Positions 52,057-60,094 of a stretch of 64,000 bases of DNA are shown piece by piece. Source of the stretch: Streptomyces albidoflavus (GTDB lineage: Bacteria > Actinomycetota > Actinomycetes > Streptomycetales > Streptomycetaceae); contig NZ_JOII01000004.1 of the NCBI RefSeq assembly GCF_000719955.1, positions 248,001 to 312,000 of the forward strand, written 5' to 3'. Under the pieces are notes generated by a model. That model was not told the origin of the DNA and made no database searches. It was given only the letters and a program-made list of their open reading frames with translations. The stretch's first letter is position 1; every line of letters begins with the position of its first letter. The position numbers and the translations under genes are program-made.

Positions 52057-53295
52057 TCAGACGACGGCGAGGGCCGCCAGCGGGTCGTCCAGCACCGGCT
52101 GCCAGGCCAGCTCGGCGGCGCCGACGAGGCTGTTGTGGTCGAGGGTGCAGGAGAGGATCGGCACGCTGCCGCTGCGCCCCCACAGGCTGCGGTCGGCGAC
52201 GACGGCCCGCAGCCGCTCGGGGTCGGCCTCCAGCAGGGTGCGGTGGAGCCCGCCGAGGATGACCCGGTCCGGGTTGAGGATGTTGACCAGCCCGGCCAGG
52301 CCGAAGCCGAGGCGGTCGACGAGGACGGTGACGGCCTCGCGGACCGCCGGGTCGTCGGGGCGGGCCGCGATCAGGTCGCGGGCCTGCTGGAGCAGGGAAC
52401 CCTGGGGGCCCGGCCGGTGCCCGGCGGCGGCGAGGAAGGCCAGCGGGTCGGTCTCGACGTCGAGGCAGCCCCGGCCGCCGCAGTGGCAGGGGCGGCCGTC
52501 GGGGTCGACGGTGAGATGGCCGACCTCCAGGGCCAGGCCCGAACTGCCACTGTGCAGGCGCCCGTCGAGCACCAGCGCGCCGCCCACGCCCCGGTGCCCG
52601 GTGGCCACGCAGAGCAGGTCGCGGGCGCCGCGACCGGCGCCGTGGCGGTGCTCGGCGAGGGCGGCGAGGTTGACGTCGTTGGCGGCGAAGGCCGGTCCCG
52701 GCACCCCGGCCCCGGCCACGCACCGGCGGAAGATCTCGCGGACCGGGGCGCCGGGCGGCCAGGCGAGGTGGAGCGGGTTGAGGGCGGTGCCGTCGGGCTC
52801 GGCGACGGCCGAGGGGACCGCCAGCCCGGCGCCCACGCAGCGCCGCCCGGTCTCGGCGAGCAGCCCCGCCCCGGCGTCCACCACGGCGCCGATCACCTCG
52901 GCCGGGTCGGCGCCGACGGTCTCGCAGCCGGGGGTGGTGGCGACGATCTGCCCGCCGAGGCCGACCAGGGCGGCCCGGAAGCCGTCGGAGTGCACCTGCG
53001 CGGCGAGGACGACCGGGCCCTCCGGGTCGACGGAGAGGCGGTGCGAGGGGCGCCCCTGGGAGCCCTCGGCGGTGGGGCGGGCGTCGACGCGGATGAGGCC
53101 CAGCGTGGCGAGTTCGGCGGCGACGACCCCGGCGGTGGCGCGGGTGACGCCGAGTTCCGAGGTGAGGACGGCCCGGGTGGGGGCGCGGCCGGTGCGGACG
53201 AGTTCCAGGGCGGGGCCGAGCGCGCCGCGCCCTCTTTCGAGCCGGGTCCGTGGGAGTGTGCCGCCGAGCGTGCGGGGCGCCGACTTGCCGTTCAT
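52057..53295 (-). CDS. ROK-family transcriptional regulator
   Basis: A 412-residue protein. Residues about 25-85 form a winged helix (GRAPTRAVLTSELGVTRATA). The rest is a ROK sugar-kinase-like domain (VLAAQVHSDGFRAALVGLGG) with the zinc-type motif CHCGGRGCLDVE near residue 265 and VNILNPDRVILGG near the C-terminus. Family members of this length repress sugar genes. No sugar transporter is adjacent, so the target is unknown. Confidence 0.9.
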   Translation of the reverse strand: MNGKSAPRTLGGTLPRTRLERGRGALGPALELVRTGRAPTRAVLTSELGVTRATAGVVAAELATLGLIRVDARPTAEGSQGRPSHRLSVDPEGPVVLAAQVHSDGFRAALVGLGGQIVATTPGCETVGADPAEVIGAVVDAGAGLLAETGRRCVGAGLAVPSAVAEPDGTALNPLHLAWPPGAPVREIFRRCVAGAGVPGPAFAANDVNLAALAEHRHGAGRGARDLLCVATGHRGVGGALVLDGRLHSGSSGLALEVGHLTVDPDGRPCHCGGRGCLDVETDPLAFLAAAGHRPGPQGSLLQQARDLIAARPDDPAVREAVTVLVDRLGFGLAGLVNILNPDRVILGGLHRTLLEADPERLRAVVADRSLWGRSGSVPILSCTLDHNSLVGAAELAWQPVLDDPLAALAVV

Positions 53296-53346
53296 GACGG
53301 CGAGTCTCCCATGTCCGGGGGCCGCTCCCGTGCCCGCCGCCGGGGT

Positions 53347-54006
53347 TCAGCCGGGCAGGCCGGTCTCCCTGAGGGTGAGGTTGAGGCGGCCGGTGGCGGG
53401 GCCGACGGAGGGCTCGGCGGTGCCGGGGTACACCTTGGGCACCCCGTGGTACGCGAAGCGGGACGGTCCGCCGAAGACCAGCAGGTCCCCGCTCTCCAGC
53501 CGGAGGTCCTGCCACGGCCTGCCGCGCCCCTCGGTGTTGCCGAGCCGGAAGAGGCAGGCGTCGCCGACGCTGAGCGAGACGACGGGCGCGTCGGACCGCT
53601 CGTCCTTGTCCTGGTGCATCCCCATGGTGGCGCCCGTCCCGTAGAAGTTGACCAGCGCGACGTCCGGCCGGTAGGCCCGCCCCGCCGCCTCGTCCTGGTA
53701 CGCGTCGGCGACGGCCCGCCGCCCCAGCTCCGCCAGCCACTCCGGCAGCGGCGCGACCGGCGCGCCGTTCACGTCCCCGGCCCTGCGCGTGTACCGGTAC
53801 GGGCTCCAGTGCCACCCGAGGCTGACACTCTGCACCGACATCACCCCGCCCCCGGGCAGCTCGGTGCGGCGCATCGGCACCGGTCCCCTCGCCCACCCGC
53901 GGCACGCCTCGACCAGCTCCCGCTGCCGCTCCTCAGGCAGCCACTCCGGTACGTGCACGGCGCCCGGGGCGGGCGTGGTGCGGGAACGGGGGATGAGCGC
54001 GGCCAT
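53347..54006 (-). CDS. alkB: AlkB-family alpha-ketoglutarate-dependent dioxygenase
   Basis: A 219-residue protein. MHQDKDE holds the iron-binding HxD, a later FAYHGVPKVYPG supplies the distal His, and GRLNLTLRETG holds the 2-oxoglutarate-binding Arg. NFYGTGATMG resembles the YxxG substrate segment. AlkB removes alkyl groups from damaged bases by oxidation. It is divergent from the MFS gene, with a perfect 16-bp palindrome between. Confidence 0.9.
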   Translation of the reverse strand: MAALIPRSRTTPAPGAVHVPEWLPEERQRELVEACRGWARGPVPMRRTELPGGGVMSVQSVSLGWHWSPYRYTRRAGDVNGAPVAPLPEWLAELGRRAVADAYQDEAAGRAYRPDVALVNFYGTGATMGMHQDKDERSDAPVVSLSVGDACLFRLGNTEGRGRPWQDLRLESGDLLVFGGPSRFAYHGVPKVYPGTAEPSVGPATGRLNLTLRETGLPG

Positions 54007-54080
54007 ACCGGAATGCTCGCACAGGCCCGCGCCTCGCGACCGGCCTGCGGCACCCGCCCGAGGAGCCGCCGAACCGGGCC

Positions 54081-54131
54081 GGGACAGCGCTGTCCCACCG
54101 ATTGTGCCCAGCTCTCCCGACCCCGTACCCT
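54081..54131 (+). promoter_or_regulatory. Palindrome and leaderless promoter of the MFS gene
   Basis: GGGACAGCGCTGTCCC (54081-54096) is a perfect 16-bp palindrome. It is followed by -35-like TTGTGC (54102-54107) and -10-like TACCCT (54126-54131), 18 bp apart. GTG 54138 is only 6 bases after the -10, which indicates a leaderless mRNA. The palindrome could also control the divergent alkB. Confidence 0.55.
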
Positions 54132-54137
54132 GACTTT

Positions 54138-55355
54138 GTGCCGCTCATAAACAAACCAGGGTCCACCCCGCGCAGCGCCTCCTCACCCTCCTCGTCCCGC
54201 TCCTCCCTCTCGGTCCTCCGCCGGGCCCTCACCGTCTTCTTCGCCCTCGACGGCTTCGTCTTCGCCGGGTGGGTCGTCCGCATCCCCGCCATCAAGGAAC
54301 AGACCCAGGCGTCGGCGAGCGACCTCGGCCTGGCGCTGCTCGGCGTCTCCGCGGGCGCGGTGGTGACGATGACGCTGACCGGGCGGCTCTGCCGGCGGTA
54401 CGGCAGCCGGCCCGTCACCGTCGCCGGCGCGCTGCTGCTCGCCCTCGGGGTGACGCTGCCACCCCTCACCCACTCCGCGCTCGCCCTCGGCCTGGTCCTC
54501 CTCGTCTTCGGCGCGGCCTACGGCGGGATCAACGTCGCGATGAACAGCGCCGCCGTCGACGTGGTCGCCGCCCTCGGACGCCCCGTCATGCCCACCTTCC
54601 ACGCCGCCTTCAGCCTCGGCGGGATGGTCGGTGCGGGGCTCGGCGGGATCGTGGCCGGGTATCTGTCGCCCACCTGGCACCTGCTGCTGCTCGGCGTCGT
54701 CACCCTGCTGGTCACCCTCGCCACCGCGCCCGTGCTGCTCCGGCAGCCGATGCCCGCCCCCGTACGGCCCGAGCCCGCCGAGGGGGCGTCGGCGGCGCCG
54801 CTCGCCGGGCGGGCCCGCACGCTGGTCGCCGTCTTCGGGCTCATCGCCTTCTGCACCGCCTACGGCGAGGGGGCGCTGGCCGACTGGGGTGCCCTTCACC
54901 TCCAGGAGGATCTGGCCGCCCGGCCGGGGGTGGCTGCCGCCGGGTACGCGGTGTTCGCGCTGGCGATGACGGTGGGGAGGCTCAGCGGGACGGCGCTGCT
55001 CGAACGGGTGGGGCGCACCGCCACGCTGGTCGGTGGGGGGATCGTGGCGGGGGTCGGCATGCTCTTCGGGGCGCTCGCGCCCTCGCTCTGGGTCGCGTTG
55101 CTCGGGTTCGCGGTGACCGGGCTCGGGCTGGCCAATCTCTTTCCGGTGGCGATCGAGCGGGCCGGGGCGCTGACCGGGCCCAGTGGGGTGGCGGCCGCCT
55201 CTACCCTGGGGTACGGCGGGATGCTGCTGGGGCCGCCGGCCATCGGGTTCATGGCGGAGTGGGGGTCGTTGCCGTTGGCGTTGGTCAGTGTGGCTGTGCT
55301 GGCTGGGGTGGCTGCTTTTGTGGGATGGGGGGCCCGGGGGGCCGCCCGGGCTTGA
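54138..55355 (+). CDS. MFS transporter
   Basis: A 405-residue protein with 12 hydrophobic spans: ALTVFFALDGFVFAGWVVRI, GRLCRRYGSRP loop motif and AAYGGINVAMNSAAVDVV. This pattern is that of the FucP/NarK-like and YbjJ-type efflux or sugar transporters; the substrate is unknown. The start GTG 54138 follows a leaderless promoter. Codon use changes near the end: from about nt 55,260 third positions are often T, unlike the rest of the gene. Confidence 0.87.
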   Translation: MPLINKPGSTPRSASSPSSSRSSLSVLRRALTVFFALDGFVFAGWVVRIPAIKEQTQASASDLGLALLGVSAGAVVTMTLTGRLCRRYGSRPVTVAGALLLALGVTLPPLTHSALALGLVLLVFGAAYGGINVAMNSAAVDVVAALGRPVMPTFHAAFSLGGMVGAGLGGIVAGYLSPTWHLLLLGVVTLLVTLATAPVLLRQPMPAPVRPEPAEGASAAPLAGRARTLVAVFGLIAFCTAYGEGALADWGALHLQEDLAARPGVAAAGYAVFALAMTVGRLSGTALLERVGRTATLVGGGIVAGVGMLFGALAPSLWVALLGFAVTGLGLANLFPVAIERAGALTGPSGVAAASTLGYGGMLLGPPAIGFMAEWGSLPLALVSVAVLAGVAAFVGWGARGAARA

Positions 55356-55428
55356 GTCGGGGTGGCCGGGGGTTCCGGCCGGGTCCCGGGGGGGCTGGGG
55401 TGTCTTTGGCCGTCTGCCGGTCTTGCCC

Positions 55429-55596
55429 GTGCCGGTCATTGATGGCCTCAAACGCCGGCCGGGCTGTGAGGGTCGCGGTCGTTCCCCCCGTGGGTCGGGC
55501 GGGGCCGGGCCGGGGTACCTCCTCACAAACTGCAGGGTGCGGGGTCAGTCGCTTCAAGGCGGCCGTGTGTGCAGTTTGCTGCGGGGGCACCCCGAC
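55429..55596 (+). repeat. Left arm of the inverted repeat (dispersed unit plus 87-bp element)
   Basis: A 38-bp dispersed unit (55429-55466), then an 87-bp element (55510-55596) that matches the reverse complement of 58342-58428 at 82 of 87 positions. All five mismatches cluster at positions 39-45. Inside the element CAAACTGCA (55526-55534) and TGCAGTTTG (55570-55578) could pair. The gap 55356-55619 contains no gene. It could end transcription from both sides. Confidence 0.8.
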
Positions 55597-55619
55597 CCGT
55601 CCCCGCCCTCGTTGGGGTG

Positions 55620-56267
55620 TCAGCTGTGGTGGGGCGCCGGCTCGGGCTGTGTCGGGGACTTGGTGATCTCTGCGTGGACCACCTTGTAGCCGCCCTTGAT
55701 CACGGTCGTGAACGGTGCGGGGGCTATGCATGAACCGGCTTGCGGCCTGACGAGTTGGCCGTTCTCGTCGACGTTCTCCGCCTCGACGTTCACCACTCCC
55801 CAGGAGAAGCCGAGGCGGTCGGGCTCGCCCTTGCCGCCCTGCTGGACGCTGATGCCCAGCCGCGCGCCGGGTTCTTCGACGTTCGACTTGGTCACGACCG
55901 CGGTCAGGGTCGCCGTCCGGCCGCTGGTGACCAGGCAGTCCACCGTGGCCTCCGCCCATCCCGTGACCTCGCCGCGCGAGTGGGAGAACTTGAGCGTGCC
56001 CCGGGCGTCCGTGGACAGGCCCTCGGGGGCCGTGGGGGGCATCGGCCGGGTGAACGGCGTCTGTTCGGCGTGGATGGTGAAGCGGATGTCGTCGTGGATC
56101 GACTCGATGTAGGAGATGCGCGCCTCCCCGTGCACGCTCGCGGCCTTCGCCGGCTTGCTTACGACGGACGCGGCGGGGACTGCGAGAACGGGAGCGGGAG
56201 TGGAGGTGATCGGACTCGCGAGGACGGCGACGGCTGTCGCGGTGGCGCCGATCGTGGTGATGCGCAT
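55620..56267 (-). CDS. Secreted protein of unknown function
   Basis: A 215-residue protein with a signal peptide (MRITTIGATATAVAVLASPI, then PAPVLAVPA). The mature part is beta-rich and contains GEARISYIESIHDDIRFTIH, GTLKFSHSRGEVTGWAEATV and two Cys that may form a disulphide (DCLVTS, GSCIAP). The HDDIRFTI and KFSHS pattern resembles secreted Streptomyces repetin-like proteins, uncertain. Divergent from the two-component system, and inside the inverted-repeat-bounded cassette. Confidence 0.75.
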   Translation of the reverse strand: MRITTIGATATAVAVLASPITSTPAPVLAVPAASVVSKPAKAASVHGEARISYIESIHDDIRFTIHAEQTPFTRPMPPTAPEGLSTDARGTLKFSHSRGEVTGWAEATVDCLVTSGRTATLTAVVTKSNVEEPGARLGISVQQGGKGEPDRLGFSWGVVNVEAENVDENGQLVRPQAGSCIAPAPFTTVIKGGYKVVHAEITKSPTQPEPAPHHS

Positions 56268-56362
56268 GACGAACTCCTGTGCTGCGGTGGGTGTTTGAGT
56301 GGCGATGGTCGGTTGAACGGGTCAAGGCTCGCCGCTGGAGTCCTTTCGGGCCCATCCGCCGG

Positions 56363-56441
56363 TCGGCAGAGAGATCACGTTGCTGGGGGCTCTTCTCTGC
56401 CGTTCGGCAGAGAGTGCGGCCGTGTCGTCCGCCCGTACGCT
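56363..56441 (+). promoter_or_regulatory. Two-component promoter with repeated TCGGCAGAGAG
   Basis: TCGGCAGAGAG occurs at 56363-56373 and 56404-56414. The second copy forms a perfect palindrome with CTCTGCCG (56395-56402) and CGGCAGAG (56405-56412). TACGCT (56436-56441) is a -10 box 7 bases before ATG 56449. These are probable binding sites for the response regulator or another factor. Confidence 0.55.
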
Positions 56442-56448
56442 GCTCACC

Positions 56449-57582
56449 ATGGGGGAGTCAGGGGAAGCAGGAGAGTCAGTCGGCCTGGTTGTCGGGGTGT
56501 TGGGGGCGCTGCCGTTGGTCGCGGCTGTGGTCATGGTGGTGTGGGTGGTTGCGCGTCCGCGTGACACGGTTCGTCAGCGGCTGGGGGGTCTCGCGCGCCC
56601 GGCCATGTTCTGCGCGGTGCTCTCGCTGGTGACCAGCTTCGTCCTGCCGACAGCGGGTTCAGGGGGCGGCTGGAAGTTGGCGGAGGTCGCCGTTCTGCTG
56701 GTTCTCCTGGGCGTGGTCAGCCGGTGGTCGCCTCTGCGGGAACGCGTGGTCGCCGTGCCGCTGATGGCTCTCGCGGTCGCCTTGTGGCCGCTGCCGCTGG
56801 TCGCGGGTGAGTCCTTTCCGGAAGCCGTCGGCATCGCCACCTTCTGGCTGCTTCCCGCGGTCGCCGCGGTGGGGGCCGGCGCCTACCCCCGCCGCCAGGA
56901 ACGGCGTCACCGGAGCGCGGTGGCCGAGGCCCGCAGTGCCCAGCGCCTTCAGCTCTCCCGCGATCTGCACGACTTCGTCGCCCACGACGTCAGCGGGATC
57001 GTCGTCCAGGCTCAGGCGGCCCGCTTCGTCGCCACCACCGATCCCTCTCAGGCGGTCCTCGCGCTGGAACGCATCGAGAAAGCGGGCCTGAACGCCCTGG
57101 CCGCGATGGACCGGACGGTCCAGATGCTGCACGGTCCGGAGGCGGCGCCTGCCACCGAGCCGCTCCCCGGCGTGTCGCAACTCTCCTCCCTGATAGAGGA
57201 CTTCACTTCAGCGGGAGCGGCCGAGGCGCATCTGGACCTGCCTCCCCAGGTCTCTGCGGGGCTCTCCCGCGAGGTGGGCTCCGTCGCGTACCGCATCGTC
57301 GTCGAGGCGCTGACCAACGTGCGCCGGCACGCTCCCGACGCCTCCCGTGTCACCGTCGCGTTCACCCCGACGGCCACCGCTGTGGAGCTGCGGGGCACCG
57401 ATGACGGCAAGGCCCGCTCCGCCCCGGCCCGCCGCCGCGCCTCCCGGGGTGGCCTCGGCCTCCCCGCTCTCGCCGAACACGCCCAGGCCCTCGGCGGGAC
57501 TCTCTCGGCCTGGCCGCACGGCGACGGCGGCTGGCAGCTCACCGCCGTCCTGCCTGCCACGCTCCCGGAAGAGACGCCATGA
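56449..57582 (+). CDS. NarL-type sensor histidine kinase
   Basis: A 377-residue membrane kinase. Four to five hydrophobic spans fill residues 1-145. The HisKA_3 box SRDLHDFVAHDVSGIV carries His174. The ATP-binding domain shows EALTNVRRHAPD (N box) and GLGLPALAEHAQALGG (G box). It has no large external sensor domain, so it probably senses at or in the membrane. It overlaps the response-regulator gene by 4 bp (ATGA). Third-position bias is weaker in the N-terminal part than in neighbouring genes. Confidence 0.92.
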   Translation: MGESGEAGESVGLVVGVLGALPLVAAVVMVVWVVARPRDTVRQRLGGLARPAMFCAVLSLVTSFVLPTAGSGGGWKLAEVAVLLVLLGVVSRWSPLRERVVAVPLMALAVALWPLPLVAGESFPEAVGIATFWLLPAVAAVGAGAYPRRQERRHRSAVAEARSAQRLQLSRDLHDFVAHDVSGIVVQAQAARFVATTDPSQAVLALERIEKAGLNALAAMDRTVQMLHGPEAAPATEPLPGVSQLSSLIEDFTSAGAAEAHLDLPPQVSAGLSREVGSVAYRIVVEALTNVRRHAPDASRVTVAFTPTATAVELRGTDDGKARSAPARRRASRGGLGLPALAEHAQALGGTLSAWPHGDGGWQLTAVLPATLPEETP

Positions 57583-58256
57583 CGACGCACCTCGGCCCGA
57601 CCCGCATCCTGATCGCCGACGACCAGGAGGACGTACGCAGTGGCTTCCGCCTGATCCTCGGTTCGCAGCCCGACATGAGCGTGGTCGGCGAGGCGGCGGA
57701 CGGCCTCACCGCCGTCGACCTCGCCCGCACTCTCCGCCCCGACCTGGTCCTGGCCGACATCCGCATGCCGGGCGTGGACGGCCTCGAACTCACCCGCCGC
57801 CTCGCGGGCCCCGGGGTGCCCGACCCGATACGCGTCCTCGTCGTCACCACCTTCGACCACGACAGCTACGTACGCACGGCACTGCACGACGGCGCCTGCG
57901 GATTCCTGCTCAAGCGCTCCGGCCCCGGCCTGCTGATCGAGGGAGTCAGAGCGGCCATGGCCGGCGACATCCTCATCAGCCCCCAGCTCACCGTCCGCCT
58001 CCTCCAGACCCTCACCCCCTCGGCCCCCACACCCCCCACACGCCTCACACCTCTCACCGCCCGGGAGACCGAGATCGCCCGACTGGTCGCCCAGGGCCAC
58101 ACCAACGCCGAGATCGGCACGACCCTCTCCATCTCCCCGGGCACCGCCAAAACCCACATCGCCAACATCCAGACCAAACTGAAAGCCCGCAACCGCGTCG
58201 GCATCGCCGCCTGGACATGGGAAAACGGCCTGGCCAACCCAACCCCCCAGAACTAG
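57579..58256 (+). CDS. LuxR/NarL-type response regulator
   Basis: A 225-residue regulator. The receiver domain has DDQED and the phospho-acceptor Asp60 in VLADIRMPG, VTTFDHDSYV and LLKRSGPG (Lys). The C-terminal LuxR HTH is LTARETEIARLVAQGHTNAE and on to SPGTAKTHIANIQTKL. It is cotranscribed with the kinase. Likely targets are the adjacent promoter repeats and the secreted-protein gene (inference). Confidence 0.93.
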   Translation: MTTHLGPTRILIADDQEDVRSGFRLILGSQPDMSVVGEAADGLTAVDLARTLRPDLVLADIRMPGVDGLELTRRLAGPGVPDPIRVLVVTTFDHDSYVRTALHDGACGFLLKRSGPGLLIEGVRAAMAGDILISPQLTVRLLQTLTPSAPTPPTRLTPLTARETEIARLVAQGHTNAEIGTTLSISPGTAKTHIANIQTKLKARNRVGIAAWTWENGLANPTPQN

Positions 58257-58341
58257 CCGAACCGCGAGCACGACCTACACAGGACCGGCCCTACTCCCCC
58301 ACCGGCGGTCGGCCGCGTACGAGACCGTGGGGTGGGGTCGT

Positions 58342-58655
58342 GTCGGGGTGCCCCCGCAGCAAACTGCACACACGGCCGCCTTGCTCCAATTGACCCCGCA
58401 CCCTGCAGTTTGTGAGGAGGTACCCCGGCGCGGCCCCACCCCACCCACGCACCGGAGGAACCGCGAACCCCATAGCCCGGCCGGCGATTGAGGCCAATCG
58501 GTGACCCGCAGGGGCACGGCCGGAAGGTCGGGGCGGAGCCCGGCACACACAACAGCCCGGCCGGCGTTCGAGGCCAGTCAGTGACCGGCACGGTCGAGAC
58601 GGAGCCCAGCCGAAGACAGCCCGGCCGGCGCCTGAGGCCAGTCAGCGACCGGCAC
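58342..58655 (-). repeat. Right arm of the inverted repeat plus three dispersed units
   Basis: 58342-58428 is the inverted partner of 55510-55596. It is followed by three inverted copies of the 38-39 bp unit at 58473-58510, 58553-58591 and 58617-58655, each with AGCCCGGCCGGCG and GAGGCCA. The gap 58257-58710 contains no gene. Confidence 0.8.
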
Positions 58656-58710
58656 GGCAAAGACAGGGCCCAGCCGAAGCGGACCCCAGCCGGAGAACGA
58701 GGCGCCAGCC

Positions 58711-59934
58711 TCACTCCCGCCCGGCGAGCATCCGCGCCGCAACAGGATGATTCCGAATCAGCTCCCCCAGCGTGGTCCCCCCACGCGTCACCTTGGCAAA
58801 GGCATTCCACGCCGGCCGCACCCCGGTCAGCGCCGCGTGCAACACCCCGGGCCGCCGGGCGAAGAGCTGATGAAGCCTCCGCCCCACAGCCATCTCCACC
58901 CCGAGCCCCGCCTTGATGGCGAAGGCGTAGTTGAGAGCCTGCCGCCGCGCGTCCACCGCGTCATGGGCCTCGGCGATCCGCAGCGCCCACTCCCCCGCGA
59001 GCCGCCCCGAACGCAGCGCGTACGAGATCCCCTCCCGGGTCCAGGGTTCCAGCAGCCCGGCCGCGTCCCCGCAGACCACCACGCGCCCCCGGGAGAGCGG
59101 CGAGTCGTCGGTCCGGCAGCGCGTCAGGTGCCCCGAGGAGAGCGAGGGCTCGAACCCGGCCAGGCCGAGCCGGGCGATGAAGTCGGTGAGGTAGCGCTTG
59201 GTGGCCGCGCCCTCGCCGCGGGCGGAGATGACACCGACGGTCAGCGTGTCGCCCTTGGGGAAGACCCAGCCGTAACTGCCGGGCATCGGCCCCCAGTCGA
59301 TGAGCACCCGCCCCTGCCAGTCCTCGGCCACGGTCTCGGGCACCGGGATCTCCGCCTCCAGCCCGAGGTCGACCTGGTCGAGCTTCACCCCGACGTGTGC
59401 GCCTATCCGGCTGGCACTGCCGTCCGCCCCGACCACGGCGCGGGCCAGCAGCGTCTCCTCCTCGCGCTCGCCGCCGGGCCCGGAGGTCTGCACGAAGACG
59501 GCGACGGTCCGCCGGTCGGGGACGGCCGGACCGTGCTGCTCCACCCGGAGCACGGTCGCGCCGGTCCGCAGCTCGGCCCCGGCCTTCTGCGCCGCCTCGA
59601 CCAACCGCTGGTCGAACTCGGGACGGTTGACGAGGCCGAAGAGCATCTGCCGGGACCGGCGCGTACGGGCGAAGCGCCCGTCCAGCGAGAAGGTCACCGC
59701 ACGGACGCGGTCCTGCAGGGGAAGGTCGAAACCGGGCGGCAGATTGTCCCGGGACGGGCCGATGATGCCGCCGCCGCAGGTTTTGTAGCGGGGCAGTTCC
59801 GCCTTCTCCAGCAGCAGGACGCGACGCCCCGCCACGGCCGCCGCGTAGGCCGCCGACGCTCCTGCGGGGCCTGCCCCGACCACGACGGCGTCCCACACCT
59901 GCCGGTCGTCACCGGCTGAGTTCTCGCTGCTCAC
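58711..59934 (-). CDS. Geranylgeranyl reductase-family FAD oxidoreductase
   Basis: A 407-residue flavoprotein: FAD-binding VVVGAGPAGASAAYAAA at the start, PRYKTCGGG, VGADGSASRIG, GWVFPKGD and VVCGDAAGLLEPWTREGISY. This set defines the geranylgeranyl reductase group, which saturates isoprenoid chains such as those of menaquinone or lipids. The true substrate is not predictable; in actinobacteria, menaquinone side-chain reduction is common. GTG start at 59934. Confidence 0.9.
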   Translation of the reverse strand: MSSENSAGDDRQVWDAVVVGAGPAGASAAYAAAVAGRRVLLLEKAELPRYKTCGGGIIGPSRDNLPPGFDLPLQDRVRAVTFSLDGRFARTRRSRQMLFGLVNRPEFDQRLVEAAQKAGAELRTGATVLRVEQHGPAVPDRRTVAVFVQTSGPGGEREEETLLARAVVGADGSASRIGAHVGVKLDQVDLGLEAEIPVPETVAEDWQGRVLIDWGPMPGSYGWVFPKGDTLTVGVISARGEGAATKRYLTDFIARLGLAGFEPSLSSGHLTRCRTDDSPLSRGRVVVCGDAAGLLEPWTREGISYALRSGRLAGEWALRIAEAHDAVDARRQALNYAFAIKAGLGVEMAVGRRLHQLFARRPGVLHAALTGVRPAWNAFAKVTRGGTTLGELIRNHPVAARMLAGRE

Positions 59935-60094
59935 GATGGTCTACCGCTCCCGATCCAGCTTCCTGCCGCGCCTGTCCACGGGCATCCTACGACCGCGGCC
60001 GTCCCCCGGCCGCTGTGGGAGGATCGGCCGTGCATTCGACGCGCGCCCATCCGCGCGCCACTCGTTCAACGTCGCACCCACCAGGAGCGTGCCC

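Noticed and set aside
55510..58428. Insertion-sequence transposon
   Set aside because: No transposase lies between the inverted repeats; the genes inside are a secreted protein and a two-component system.
59936..60094. Longer N-terminus for the M20 dipeptidase
   Set aside because: The extra residues are basic and unlike the family, and a good ribosome site lies just before ATG 60095.
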